A DNA stretch of 64,000 nucleotides from DAINPP01 sp036743375 (GCA_036743375.1 DAINPP010000008.1:10463-74462); one strand, 5' to 3'; counted from the stretch's first letter, positions 43,261 through 52,635 are shown. A program made the numbers and translations. The notes: generated from the sequence alone by a model not told the origin.

Positions 43261-44388
43261 TCAGTCTCCCCGATTTCCATGATTTAAAACGTCCAAAGCC
43301 TTGCTGTAATCTGAAAAGAAGAGATTGAGGAATGAAAGACACCCACCGACGGCAATATTCCTAAGCCCTTCCGTATCAATTATTATGAATTCTGGTTCCG
43401 CTCTCTGGGAATAATCCCCATTTGACTGTCCGAGTCCGGTCATAATCTCCTTTTTTAAGACAGACAGGACAGATTCGGAAAAATCGTTGATATCTCCACC
43501 GAGGATGATCCTGTCCGGATCAAGCAGCGTGGTTACCGTTACGATTCTGCTGGCCAGGTTGCTTACCATTTCCCTGAAAATCTTCGGGAAATCCTCCGAC
43601 TCATACTGAAATCCTGAAAGGTCTCCGGCATGAAAAAAGAATTTCTTTGAGGCCTTCCAGCTGTTATCGAGTACGACTTCACCGGCAGACATCCGCGATC
43701 CTTTGTAAATCTTGTTGTTTATAACGATTCCCGCACCTATTCCCCCATAGGTTATAAATTCCGTCGGGAATGAAAACATGAAGTAGATGAGGTTTGAATC
43801 CTCCATCTTTGATTTTAAAAGATAACAGGCGGCTCCCGCATTGGCATCATTTTCGACGAACGTATAAAAACCCCATTTTTCCTCGATATGCTCTCTGAGA
43901 TGCAGGTTGTATATCTTGAGATCAAAGGAATATTTGACGATTCCTTCCTCTGAATCGATGATTCCGGGCATCGATATGGCGATGGCCATGAGTGAATCAA
44001 AAAATGAGCCGTATTCCCCTATCGTTTCGTCGATTTCATCTACGATCGTAGAAACATCTATCTTTTTGGAGATAGATTGCTCCTTCAAGACCGTTCCCTT
44101 AAAATCCGAGATGACGCTGAATATTCTGTCGTTTACGAGTGTGATCCCGAGCACGAAGACCCTTCTCTCATTCAGTTTCAATATTTCCGTTTTTCTGCCA
44201 CCGGTTTCGCCTGGATTCTGTATCCCGTCCCGAACGATCAGATTTTGTTCGATCATCCCCTCGATAGATCTTGAAACGGTAGAACGGTTTACACTCAGCT
44301 CCTGACTGAGACTTTGTCTCGTGAAGCTCTCGCTGATCCATATTCTGTTCAGTATTTGATGCTGGGTAGAATTTCTTAGAGTAAACAT
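43261..44388 (-). CDS. ROK-family transcriptional repressor (NagC/XylR-like)
   Basis: About 375 residues from the ATG at 44388 with AGGAGTG eight bases upstream. The frame extends further but without a ribosome site. The N-terminal winged helix-turn-helix (FTRQSLSQELSVNRSTVSRSIEGMIEQNLIV) is followed by a ROK sugar-kinase-like domain: VFVLGITLVNDRIFSVISDF in place of the ATP loop, ISMPGIIDSEEGIVKYSF, and VENDANAGAACYLLKS. The zinc-binding Cys cluster typical of many ROK proteins is not obvious. As first gene of the operon it probably controls the importer and GH84 genes in response to GlcNAc or a phosphorylated derivative. Confidence 0.84.
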   Translation of the reverse strand: MFTLRNSTQHQILNRIWISESFTRQSLSQELSVNRSTVSRSIEGMIEQNLIVRDGIQNPGETGGRKTEILKLNERRVFVLGITLVNDRIFSVISDFKGTVLKEQSISKKIDVSTIVDEIDETIGEYGSFFDSLMAIAISMPGIIDSEEGIVKYSFDLKIYNLHLREHIEEKWGFYTFVENDANAGAACYLLKSKMEDSNLIYFMFSFPTEFITYGGIGAGIVINNKIYKGSRMSAGEVVLDNSWKASKKFFFHAGDLSGFQYESEDFPKIFREMVSNLASRIVTVTTLLDPDRIILGGDINDFSESVLSVLKKEIMTGLGQSNGDYSQRAEPEFIIIDTEGLRNIAVGGCLSFLNLFFSDYSKALDVLNHGNRGD

Positions 44389-44566
44389 ATTTGCACTCCT
44401 GACTTGTTGCGTGCTTCTTGCAACTAACTTGATTATAATATGAACTATTTTATATTCAAAATCCATTTATAGCTGAATAATTGGATTTATCTGCAAATAA
44501 ATCCGATTAACGTCTTTTCTTTTCCGTTTTTGTATCTTTTTATTAAGAAAAGATAGGCTGAATAAA

Positions 44567-44868
44567 CAGGGCTTGTTGAAAAACTAAAGGGGTTCCCGCC
44601 GAAAGGGGATTCAAGTAGATGCAAGGTTGAGAAAGAGATTCTCTCGAAAAAGTTTGTATCGAGAGGTTTGAAATATCTCTGTAGCGCTCGCTGAAGAAGA
44701 CTTGCTTAAAAACCAAAAAGATTCTCCCTTTTGAGTGACGATGGTAGATGTTGGAGTGACTCTTTAGAGAATAAGATAAACGGTGATGTTCACGTTATTT
44801 CCTGAATGCTTGAAATGTCTCTGTAGAGCTTCGTTAAAATGGGAATCTCGGGTATTCAGCAAGTCCTG
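44567..44868. mobile_element. MITE-like element with 14-bp terminal inverted repeats
   Basis: The left end CAGGGCTTGTTGAA (44567-44580) and right end TTCAGCAAGTCCTG (44855-44868) are imperfect inverted repeats (12 of 14 match), which defines a 302-bp non-coding element. Inside are two imperfect direct copies of a segment containing 'TCTCTGTAG' followed by GC-type then Gly/Arg-type sequence (about 44670 and 44810), and the hairpin-rich AGAGATTCTCTC (44634-44645). No transposase frame is present. It fills most of the 680-bp gap between the ROK gene and the second phosphatase gene. The rest (44389-44566, 44869-45067) shows no supported feature. A target duplication is not clear. Confidence 0.5.
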
Positions 44869-45067
44869 AATCGGATACAAAGAAGAGAGGGTAAAAACAC
44901 ATAATTAGCACTTGCACAATTCGTTTCAATCCCCTTTTATCTGGATATTTTATGTTTTTTTCTATGGGTTTAAATCTAAAATCATTTGTTTCGAAAGGGA
45001 TACCGCCAGAAAACGAAAGTTTATCTTATATGGAGAGTCAGGTTGTATTGATATGGTCTCAAAAGTC

Positions 45068-46207
45068 TCAATAGTAATCCCAGTAAATCATCTTTCCCTT
45101 TTTCTTGAGCTTTGATTCTATATCCTTGAGGATTTCTTCCCTCTCTTTGATCCCAAGCTGTCTGAAGACCAGCATCTGATGTGCCTTGTTTTTTGCATTT
45201 CCGATGTAGAAGTGGATGACATCCGCTTCAAGCAGCAGTTTGGCGATTCTTTCCGGGGAAGTCTCCATCGTTATTTCTATCTCTTCTGCATCGAGAATGT
45301 TGGAAACCTGATTCAGAACCATGGCCCCTTCGGTTACCATAGTTGCCCCTTCCATGGCATATTCAGGCGGGGACTGGAATCCGAGAGACTTCTCCTTCAT
45401 CCGGATCTTTCTGTTCAATCCTTTCGAAATGACATCTGCAGTGGTAGACCCACAGATGAGCCTTTTTCCGTCAGAATTTTTAAAGGCGTTTGCAAAGACG
45501 AGATCCTTTTCTTTTTTTGACGGGGGACCGGAAAAGAGACTGAGCTGCTTGGGTTGTCTGCAGTTGACCATGATGAGCGTTGTATCATCATGATGTCTTT
45601 CTCCGGATATGAGTTTGCAGTATTCGGAAACCTCATCAAGGAATACTCTATCCTCTTTATCTTTCATGTGAAGTTTACAGTAGTTGACGAGCCCCTCTTC
45701 GCCCCAGCCGAAGCTGTAACCCAGGCCAAGTCCGGCCTGACTGACACCATCACTGAACAGAAGCAGTTTATCGCCCGGTTCGAATTCAGCTCGTGATTCA
45801 CCGATAATCTCATAACCAACGGTGTAATAATGCGGTTCAAGGATCTGAACGACACCGTTTTTTATCAGAATCGGTTTGGGTGCTTCATAGGTATAGATGA
45901 TACATTTACCGTTATTTGTAAAATTGGCGGCGTTGAAAGCCGTAAAGGGGAATTCTTGTATTCTTGCCTTGTGCATGCTTGCAGCGATATGTTCGCAAGT
46001 TTCACTGAATGACAGCCCGTTTTCGATCATCCCGGCCCATCGGGTGGCACACTCCGTTGCGGCTATGTTGGCATAAATCCCGGAACCGATTCCGTCAAAG
46101 ACACCGAAATAGGAGCCGCTTTTGGTTCTCGTGATAGCGGTATAATCTCCGCAAACGATCTGTTTATCTTTTATGGATTGGTGAATGATTCCTTCAAAGT
46201 ACAGCAC
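45068..46207 (-). CDS. SpoIIE-like PP2C phosphatase with conserved C-terminal domain, second copy
   Basis: 379 residues. PP2C metal motifs are FDGIGSGIYAN, LLFSDGVSQAG and HHDDTTLIM. The C-terminal domain starts SLFSGPPSKKEKD and contains LICGSTTADVIS, matching the phosphatase at 35116-36279. The start is a GTG at 46207 directly after the TAA of the hydrogenase gene, so the two proteins are made together. This is the usual HydS neighbourhood: a sensory hydrogenase whose redox or H2 state is passed to a protein phosphatase. The phosphoprotein target is not encoded nearby. Confidence 0.85.
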   Translation of the reverse strand: MLYFEGIIHQSIKDKQIVCGDYTAITRTKSGSYFGVFDGIGSGIYANIAATECATRWAGMIENGLSFSETCEHIAASMHKARIQEFPFTAFNAANFTNNGKCIIYTYEAPKPILIKNGVVQILEPHYYTVGYEIIGESRAEFEPGDKLLLFSDGVSQAGLGLGYSFGWGEEGLVNYCKLHMKDKEDRVFLDEVSEYCKLISGERHHDDTTLIMVNCRQPKQLSLFSGPPSKKEKDLVFANAFKNSDGKRLICGSTTADVISKGLNRKIRMKEKSLGFQSPPEYAMEGATMVTEGAMVLNQVSNILDAEEIEITMETSPERIAKLLLEADVIHFYIGNAKNKAHQMLVFRQLGIKEREEILKDIESKLKKKGKMIYWDYY

Positions 46208-47938
46208 TTACTGTTCCTCATCTTCGTACAGATCCATCATCTTCTTGACAAGGGCTTCGCTTTCCGCGGTGCTCTTTCCGAGGAAATGGACGAGATCCTG
46301 AGCAAATTCCACCTGATGATCCAGGAGTTTCTTCGCCTGCTCGACGGTCTGTTTTTTGATCAGATTGATCTGTGTTCCCTCCAGTTTCATCCTGGACAGG
46401 TTGGCATAAAATCCGACGTACTGATTGTCATTTGGGAAGGAATAAATCATCTCGTGATAACGAATACCGTATTTAGTACGAACGGCTTCAAAGGAGTTGA
46501 TGTCCCCGCTTGCTATCTTATTATACCCTTCCGCGTTGAGCAGATAGGATATCTCTCTGCCGAGTATGTGATTGTTGCAGATGAACATCTTTCTGAAAGA
46601 GTTGTTCATATGGATGATACGCAGATCGTTATCGAGAATGACAATGCCGTTGGGGGAATTTTCGATGATCTTATCCATTCGCTGCTGGGCTCTTCTGCGC
46701 ATCTGAGGCATGCACATTTCCGGTTCGGCCATGCCGAGTACAACGGCGGCAGCCTTTTCGCGGCAATCAGTATACCCGCAGGCTCCGCAGTTCAATCGAT
46801 CTTCGAGCCTTGCCTTTCCGGTTTCTATCAGTACCCTTTCGATTTCCTCATCACTGACCGAATCAAATGAGAGTGTTTTTTCCTTTTTTTTGAAAGAAGT
46901 GGTAAGTTCTACATTCGTCCGCCTTTTATTGTTGTCTTCATCTACGAATGTGGCAGCGTAATCCAGAACGGCCTTTTTTCTTTTGTAAAGGGGTGTTCCA
47001 TCATCAGGGAATCCCGGCCCACCGATACATCCTTCTTCGCAGAAGAGCGGTTCAACGGCCTTGAAATCCCATTCAGAAGGTGGAATGCTGAAGAGTTCCT
47101 TTATTGCTTTTGAGCCACTGAGATGAATCACATCGGAGTCTGTTATATCATCATCTATTCCACAGGTTTTCAGCATTCCGCCCTGAATTGGAAAAAGTCT
47201 TGCGTTATGATAAGTGGATTTCCTCTGGAAATCGCTCTCGGTGCATGTAGCGAGGTCTATTTCTTCCTCTTCAAGCCATTCCGTCAGTTCCTGAAACGTC
47301 AGAACAGCCTGTACATCTCCTTTATTCTCTTCCCGTCTTATCTCCTGTTTCTTTGCCGCACACGGTCCGATGAAAACGACGGCTATGTCGTCACCAAGCT
47401 CTTTCCTGAGCATTCTGGCGTGCGCGATCATCGGTGAGACGATCTGGACGAGATATTCTAAATATTCCGGTTTATAATGTTCCACATAATTGACCACTGC
47501 AGGGCACGCCGTAAAAACCTTGGCCTTTCCGAGATGTTCTACGGAAGCAGGAGACATTTCCCTGGCGCCCTCAGCGGTTTCAGATACATAAAAAAATCCC
47601 AGACGGCGAAGGGCTGAGGGTAATCTCTTGGCTTTCCATCCGGGAAAAACCGCCGGAAAAGAGGGGGCGATACTGCAGACAACCCGTCTGCCGGAAGCAA
47701 TAAGCTCTCTGACTTCATTGGCGCTCGAAACAATGAATTTTGAGTTCTGCGGACATTCATTCACACATGTTCCGCATTGTATACAAAGGGAATCTACGAC
47801 GGTTGCCTGACCTCCGTGTACACTTATCGCTTTTACAGGACATGCCCTGACACATCTATAGCAGTCCATACAATTGGCAAGATCGGTTTTGATGACGTTG
47901 TCAAATTTTCCTTCTTTTTCCTGCGATGATGAAAACAT
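46208..47938 (-). CDS. hydS: Sensory [FeFe]-hydrogenase HydS with C-terminal PAS domain
   Basis: 576 residues. Two [4Fe-4S] motifs (CMDCYRCVRACP at 23, CIQCGTCVNECP at 52) are followed by the H-cluster domain with L1 FTACPAV (Ala144 where catalytic enzymes have the proton-transfer Cys, Cys145 ligand kept), L2 GPCAAKKQE (Cys193) and L3 LFCEEGCIGGPG (Cys300, Cys304). Then come a further cluster motif CGACGYTDC (384-392), a PAS domain (about 420-530) and a helical tail. The Ala substitution and PAS domain are the diagnostic features of HydS, described from Thermotoga maritima as a putative sensor with low activity. It is coupled to a phosphatase gene. The start at 47938 has AAGGAGGAAGAG upstream. 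Confidence 0.9.
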   Translation of the reverse strand: MFSSSQEKEGKFDNVIKTDLANCMDCYRCVRACPVKAISVHGGQATVVDSLCIQCGTCVNECPQNSKFIVSSANEVRELIASGRRVVCSIAPSFPAVFPGWKAKRLPSALRRLGFFYVSETAEGAREMSPASVEHLGKAKVFTACPAVVNYVEHYKPEYLEYLVQIVSPMIAHARMLRKELGDDIAVVFIGPCAAKKQEIRREENKGDVQAVLTFQELTEWLEEEEIDLATCTESDFQRKSTYHNARLFPIQGGMLKTCGIDDDITDSDVIHLSGSKAIKELFSIPPSEWDFKAVEPLFCEEGCIGGPGFPDDGTPLYKRKKAVLDYAATFVDEDNNKRRTNVELTTSFKKKEKTLSFDSVSDEEIERVLIETGKARLEDRLNCGACGYTDCREKAAAVVLGMAEPEMCMPQMRRRAQQRMDKIIENSPNGIVILDNDLRIIHMNNSFRKMFICNNHILGREISYLLNAEGYNKIASGDINSFEAVRTKYGIRYHEMIYSFPNDNQYVGFYANLSRMKLEGTQINLIKKQTVEQAKKLLDHQVEFAQDLVHFLGKSTAESEALVKKMMDLYEDEEQ

Positions 47939-48003
47939 TTATATCTCTTCCTCCTTGCTCATTGTGTTCATTGAGACAATATGAGTGATAAATAAATTCT
48001 TTT

Positions 48004-48027
48004 AAATCCCCTCCGAGGAGGGGATTT
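48004..48027. terminator. Hairpin between hydA and hydS
   Basis: AAATCCCCTC and GAGGGGATTT form a perfect 10-bp stem with loop CGAG, 13 bp after the hydA stop. The T-run on the minus strand is only three long, so read-through from hydCBA into hydS is possible. Confidence 0.65.
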
Positions 48028-48039
48028 TTCATTCTATCT

Positions 48040-50022
48040 TTACCCTATAACGTTCTTAATTTCCTTGATGGCCAGTTCAGGTGTACATTTTTCGATCGTT
48101 TTTCCATTCACCGTGATAACTGGACCTCTTTCACATTTTTCCGTACAGAAGGATGCGGATATGGCACTCTTATCTCCGAGGTCATTCTCGTTGATATAAC
48201 CCATAATGCTGTTATAAACATTCTGTGCGCCTCTTACATAACAGCTTGTACCGAAACAGACGTTAATCTTGAGCGGACTGCTCGCATCACCATCTGAAAG
48301 CATGACTTCCTCATGGTCAATTCTCTTTCTGTTCTTGTAATGCGTGTGAAGCAACTCGTGTGCCTTGTGCGCATCGATATCCTCATTATACATCTTCTGA
48401 AGGTATGGGTTTTCATTTGATACGTGAAGCTGAAGCATCTTGTCATTGTCAAAGAGTCCCTTGCTTCTATTCTGTACACTGTCTCTCGAAGCGCTGACAG
48501 GCTGTCCGCCTCCGTTTACACATCCGCCTGGGCAGGCCATGACTTCGATGAGATCAAAGTGTTCTTCGCCGGCTCTTACTTTGTCGATCAGATTTCTTGC
48601 GTTGGCGAGACCGCTGACAACCGCGAGCTTGAGTGTGAGCTCTCCAATCTTGACCTCTCCGATCTTAACACCCTTATCGCCTCTGAACTGTGTGAATTCG
48701 CCTTCCGTATCGTTGGCTATTTTTGCCGCCGCATATCTGAGAACCGCTTCAGACACACCCCCGGACGTTCCAAAGATGACGCCTGCACCGGTCTTGAATC
48801 CGAATGGCATATCGAATGATCCCGGCTGAAGCTTTGAGAAGTTGATACCAGATTCCTTGACCATTCGGGCCGCTTCCTGTGTGGAAAGGACATAATCTAC
48901 ATCCTGATTGCCGTCTACCTTGAATTCATCTCTCTTGGCTTCGAATTTCTTTGCCGTACAAGGCATGATGGAGACAACGACGAGGTCTTCCCTTGAACAG
49001 TTGAGCTGTTTTGTCAGATTATCCTTGCAGAGGGAACCAAACATCTGTTGCGGGGACTTACAGCTTGAGAGATTTGTCAGCAGATCCGGATAATACTGTT
49101 CCGCAAACTTCACCCATGCCGGACAGCAGGAGGTGAACTGTGGAAGTCGTTCTCCCTTGCTGAATCTGTTGATAAATTCATTTCCTTCTTCAATGACTGT
49201 GAAATCTGCTGCAAATGAGGTATCGTATATCATATCAAAGCCCATCATTCTCAGGGCCGTGATGATCTGTCCCGTTGTTGTTGTCCCTGGCTGATAACCA
49301 AATTCTTCTCCCATGGCTACTCTGATAGCCGGTGCAATCTGAACGACAACCTTTTTCTTTTTATCGTGAATGGCCTCCCAGACTCTGTCTATTTCAGACT
49401 TGATCGTAAGTGCTCCAACCGGACAGGCCTTCACACACTGTCCACAGTTGACACATTCGATCTCTCCGAGTCCCTTGTTGAAAGAGGCAACTACCGTTGC
49501 GTCTGCTCCTCTGTTGGCAAAGTCGAGAACGCCGACGGACTGAATTTCCTTACAGACTCTGACACAGTCACCACAGAGCACACACTTGCTCGGGTCTCTG
49601 ATGATGGCATCACTCGTTGCGTCTACCGGTTCGAAATCAACTTTCTGTTTGAATCTGACTTTGGTGACGCCAAGCTGATTGGCAATATCCTGAAGCTGAC
49701 AGCTTCCGCTCTTTGCACAGGTCGTACAGTTCTGATCATGACTGGCAAGCATGAGTTCGATGATCATCTTTCTCATTCTTCTGAGCTGTTCCGTGTTGGT
49801 TTTTACGTTCATGCCTTCCGTTACGGGAGTAGAACAGGCCGGAACGGTATTCTTTCCGTTTACCTCTACCATACACATTCGGCAAGCCCCGTATACGGAG
49901 ATATCCGAATGATAACAGAAGGTCGGCAATTCGATATTCGCCTTTCTGATTACTTCGAGAAGGTTTCTCTCTCCTTCGTAAGGTACTTCTATATTATCTA
50001 CAATAATATTAAAATTATTCAT
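48040..50022 (-). CDS. hydA: Electron-bifurcating [FeFe]-hydrogenase, catalytic alpha subunit
   Basis: 660 residues with the Thermotoga HydA domain order. The N-terminal [2Fe-2S] domain has CRMCMVEVNG, the His-Cys [4Fe-4S] motif is HDQNCTTCAKSGSC, and two [4Fe-4S] motifs are CVLCGDCVRVC and CVNCGQCVKACP. The H-cluster domain has canonical L1 TSCCPAW, L2 MPCTAKKFE and L3 MACPGGCVNGGG, and a C-terminal [2Fe-2S] thioredoxin-like domain has CFGTSCYV and CTEKC. It evolves H2 while HydB and HydC oxidise NADH and reduced ferredoxin together. It is the last gene of hydC-hydB-hydA, eight bases after hydB. All catalytic residues are intact, in contrast with the two sensory-type paralogues. Confidence 0.96.
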   Translation of the reverse strand: MNNFNIIVDNIEVPYEGERNLLEVIRKANIELPTFCYHSDISVYGACRMCMVEVNGKNTVPACSTPVTEGMNVKTNTEQLRRMRKMIIELMLASHDQNCTTCAKSGSCQLQDIANQLGVTKVRFKQKVDFEPVDATSDAIIRDPSKCVLCGDCVRVCKEIQSVGVLDFANRGADATVVASFNKGLGEIECVNCGQCVKACPVGALTIKSEIDRVWEAIHDKKKKVVVQIAPAIRVAMGEEFGYQPGTTTTGQIITALRMMGFDMIYDTSFAADFTVIEEGNEFINRFSKGERLPQFTSCCPAWVKFAEQYYPDLLTNLSSCKSPQQMFGSLCKDNLTKQLNCSREDLVVVSIMPCTAKKFEAKRDEFKVDGNQDVDYVLSTQEAARMVKESGINFSKLQPGSFDMPFGFKTGAGVIFGTSGGVSEAVLRYAAAKIANDTEGEFTQFRGDKGVKIGEVKIGELTLKLAVVSGLANARNLIDKVRAGEEHFDLIEVMACPGGCVNGGGQPVSASRDSVQNRSKGLFDNDKMLQLHVSNENPYLQKMYNEDIDAHKAHELLHTHYKNRKRIDHEEVMLSDGDASSPLKINVCFGTSCYVRGAQNVYNSIMGYINENDLGDKSAISASFCTEKCERGPVITVNGKTIEKCTPELAIKEIKNVIG

Positions 50023-50030
50023 AATTCACC

Positions 50031-51926
50031 TCAACCCAATTTTACTGCGCCGAAATTACATGCATCCGCACAGGCTCCACATTTTATACATTTATCATGA
50101 TCGATAACGTATCCTTCCTCTCTGGATCCACTGATGGCGCCAACCGGACACTTTCTCATACACAGGCTGCATCTCTTACACTTTTCATCGTCGATGTAAT
50201 AGCTTCTCAGCGCTTTACATTCTCCGGTTCGGCAATGTTTCTTTTCGATGTGTTCGATGTATTCATCTCTGAAATACTGCAGTGTGGATAATACAGGGTT
50301 TGGAGCGGTCTTTCCGAGTCCACAGAGTGAACCGATCTTTATTGTCTCAGCAAGTTCTTCTATGAGGTCAAGTGTTTCCATTGTTGCTCTCCCTTCGATG
50401 ATATCGTCAAGGAGATTGAGCATCTGTTTGGTCCCTTCACGGCATACGACACATTTTCCACAGGATTCGTTCTGCGTGAACTGCATGAAGTATCTTGCGA
50501 TCTTCACCATACAGGTCTGTTTGTTCATAACGACGAGTCCGCCTGAACCGACCATCGCGCCTACTGCCTGAAGGTTATCGTAATCTAACGGCATATCCAT
50601 GTGTTCCTGTGTGAGACATCCGCCTGAAGGCCCTCCGATCTGAACGGCCTTGAAATCCGCTCCGCAGTTGCTTCCGTCGTTGTTGATAACGCCGCCACCG
50701 ATCTCTGAAACGATTTGTCTGAGCGTTGTGCCAAAGGGTACTTCAATCAGACCAGTATTGGCAACGTGACCGGTGAGTGCGAATGTCTTTGTTCCCGATG
50801 ATTTTGCGGTTCCGATGCTTGAATACTCTTCCGCTCCCATCTGAAGAATGAGTGGGATCGTTGAAAGTGTTTCTACGTTGTTGATGATGGTTGGTTTGCC
50901 AAAGAGTCCCTGCTGTGCCGGGTATGGCGGCTTTGGCATCGGCATGCCTCTTTTTCCCTCGATAGAGGAGATGAGTGCGGTTTCCTCTCCGCAGACGAAT
51001 GCCCCTGCCCCTTCAAAAACGTGTATCTGGAATGATTTATCCGAACCGAAGATGTTTTCCCCGAGGAATCCCATTTCGTTGGCCTTTTTTACGGCATATC
51101 TGAGTCTCTTAACGGCGAGCGGGTATTCCGTTCGGACATAAACATATCCTTCGGTTGCCCCGATGGCCTGACCGGCGATGAGCATTCCCTCAAGAACACT
51201 GTGCGGGTTACCTTCCATGAGACATCTGTCCATGAATGCCCCTGGATCTCCCTCGTCTCCATTACAAATGATGTATTTCTGATCGCTGACCTGTTTCTGG
51301 GCAAGACTCCATTTGAAACCGGTAGGGAATCCACCACCACCACGGCCCCTGAGTCCTGATTTGGATATCTCATCGCAGATTTGTGTTTCACTCATCTTGA
51401 GGACCGCTCGTTCGGCTGATTCGTAGCCTCTCTTTGAGATGTATTCATCTATATCTTCTGCATCGATCTCTCCACAGAGTTTAAGCGTTGTTCTCTGCTG
51501 TTTGCTGTAGAAGGGAACTTCATCGTGTATTGCAATCTTCTCGTTTTCCGGGCCTTCAAACAGCAGCCTTTCGATGACTTCACCTTTCTTCAAAGTCTTT
51601 TCGATGATTTCTTCCACGTCTTCTGCCTTGACATGTGTGTAGAAATAGCCTTCCGGCTTGATCGTTACGAGAGGTCCCATCTGACAGAAACCCTGACAGC
51701 CGGTTCCCTTCATCAGCGCGTCTCCGCCTTCTTCTTTCTTCAATGCCACGTTGATTTTGTAGCCGTTTGCTTCAGAAAGTTCCAGAAATTTGTGATAAAT
51801 ATCCATGGAACCGTTGGCAATACAACCGGTTCCCGCACAGACAACGACTGAACGACTGAACTTTTCTGATGTTTCCTTATATTTGGATGTTACCGCTCCA
51901 AGATCCGTCTTGTTAATTGTTTCCAT
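50031..51926 (-). CDS. hydB: Electron-bifurcating [FeFe]-hydrogenase, FMN/NAD(H)-binding beta subunit
   Basis: 631 residues. The N-terminal thioredoxin-like [2Fe-2S] domain has CAGTGCIANGS and CQGFCQMGP. The NuoF-like core has the FMN/NAD site GLRGRGGGGFPTG and CNGDEGDPGAFMDR. The cluster motif ESCGKCVVCREGT is followed by two C-terminal ferredoxin motifs (CKRCSLCMRKCP and CIKCGACADAC). This subunit carries the FMN where NADH electrons enter or bifurcate. The ATG at 51926 has AGGAGG six bases before it and overlaps the hydC end. Confidence 0.96.
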   Translation of the reverse strand: METINKTDLGAVTSKYKETSEKFSRSVVVCAGTGCIANGSMDIYHKFLELSEANGYKINVALKKEEGGDALMKGTGCQGFCQMGPLVTIKPEGYFYTHVKAEDVEEIIEKTLKKGEVIERLLFEGPENEKIAIHDEVPFYSKQQRTTLKLCGEIDAEDIDEYISKRGYESAERAVLKMSETQICDEISKSGLRGRGGGGFPTGFKWSLAQKQVSDQKYIICNGDEGDPGAFMDRCLMEGNPHSVLEGMLIAGQAIGATEGYVYVRTEYPLAVKRLRYAVKKANEMGFLGENIFGSDKSFQIHVFEGAGAFVCGEETALISSIEGKRGMPMPKPPYPAQQGLFGKPTIINNVETLSTIPLILQMGAEEYSSIGTAKSSGTKTFALTGHVANTGLIEVPFGTTLRQIVSEIGGGVINNDGSNCGADFKAVQIGGPSGGCLTQEHMDMPLDYDNLQAVGAMVGSGGLVVMNKQTCMVKIARYFMQFTQNESCGKCVVCREGTKQMLNLLDDIIEGRATMETLDLIEELAETIKIGSLCGLGKTAPNPVLSTLQYFRDEYIEHIEKKHCRTGECKALRSYYIDDEKCKRCSLCMRKCPVGAISGSREEGYVIDHDKCIKCGACADACNFGAVKLG

Positions 51927-52413
51927 TGTCGGCCTCCTGTTTTCTTATTTCATCGAGTAATTTCAGAGTCTTTTCCGGTGTCATCGTTCCGTAAACCTTC
52001 TCGTCGATAACGACTACCGGAGCCAAACCACATGCACCAAGACATGCGACCGTTTCAAGTGTGAATAATCCATCGTCAGAAGTTGTCTTTTTTCCGGTCA
52101 GGTTCAAGGTTTCTCTTAAGGCGTTGAGAATTCCTTCTGATTTCTTTACATGACAGGCTGTTCCATCGCATATCTTTATAATGTGCTTTCCCTTTGAATT
52201 GAGTGTAAAGTGTGAATAGAACGTAGCTACACCGTAAATCTGCGCCGGGGAAATCTTCAGAGCGGTTGCAATGTAAGTCATGATCTCCTCTGGGAGATAG
52301 GAATATATCTCCTGAATTTCCTGAAGGATGGGGATGAGTTTGTAATGATCGTTCCCGTATTTCTCGAGGATGTCACAAACCTTGTTAAAATTTTTGTTCA
52401 ATACATCTGTCAT
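51913..52413 (-). CDS. hydC: Electron-bifurcating [FeFe]-hydrogenase, gamma subunit (NuoE-like)
   Basis: About 166 residues from the ATG at 52413. AAAGGAG six bases upstream chooses it over the in-frame start at 52440. The NuoE fold has an N-terminal helical domain (KFNKVCDILEKYGNDHYKLIPILQEIQE) and [2Fe-2S] ligands in CDGTACHVKKS and CLGACGLAPVV. It passes electrons within the HydABC complex. It is the first gene of the operon. The 222-bp gap to rex contains a possible leader hairpin (GAGACT / AGTCTC near 52540-52560) and the palindrome at 52611-52633. Confidence 0.95.
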   Translation of the reverse strand: MTDVLNKNFNKVCDILEKYGNDHYKLIPILQEIQEIYSYLPEEIMTYIATALKISPAQIYGVATFYSHFTLNSKGKHIIKICDGTACHVKKSEGILNALRETLNLTGKKTTSDDGLFTLETVACLGACGLAPVVVIDEKVYGTMTPEKTLKLLDEIRKQEADNGNN

Positions 52414-52610
52414 AGTGTTCTCCTTTCTGACAATGATCAATTTATTGTTTTATCGGTTCTTTTCTTTTTCCACCTATATAAATAACGCTTCCAATTTTTC
52501 CTGATTAACCAAGTGTGAAGTTCTGAAGGAACCTCGAGAGACTTGCCTTTTTAGTCTCAGTTATCGTTATATAACTATCGATATAATTTTATCGAAAAGG
52601 GCTAAAAAAA

Positions 52611-52633
52611 TTTGCAACGAACAACGTTACAAA
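52611..52633. promoter_or_regulatory. Imperfect palindrome between rex and hydC
   Basis: TTTGCAACG-AACAA-CGTTACAAA (8 of 9 pairs match) lies directly after the rex stop codon. Its ends (TTG...CAA) resemble widely spaced Rex half-sites. It is poor in GC and has no T-run, so an operator for hydCBA is more likely than a terminator. No convincing -35/-10 pair was found beside it. Confidence 0.4.
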
Positions 52634-52635
52634 AA

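Noticed and set aside
44912..45115. Plus-strand frame of 67 codons
   Set aside because: Low-complexity composition, no ribosome site, overlaps the end of the phosphatase gene on the other strand.
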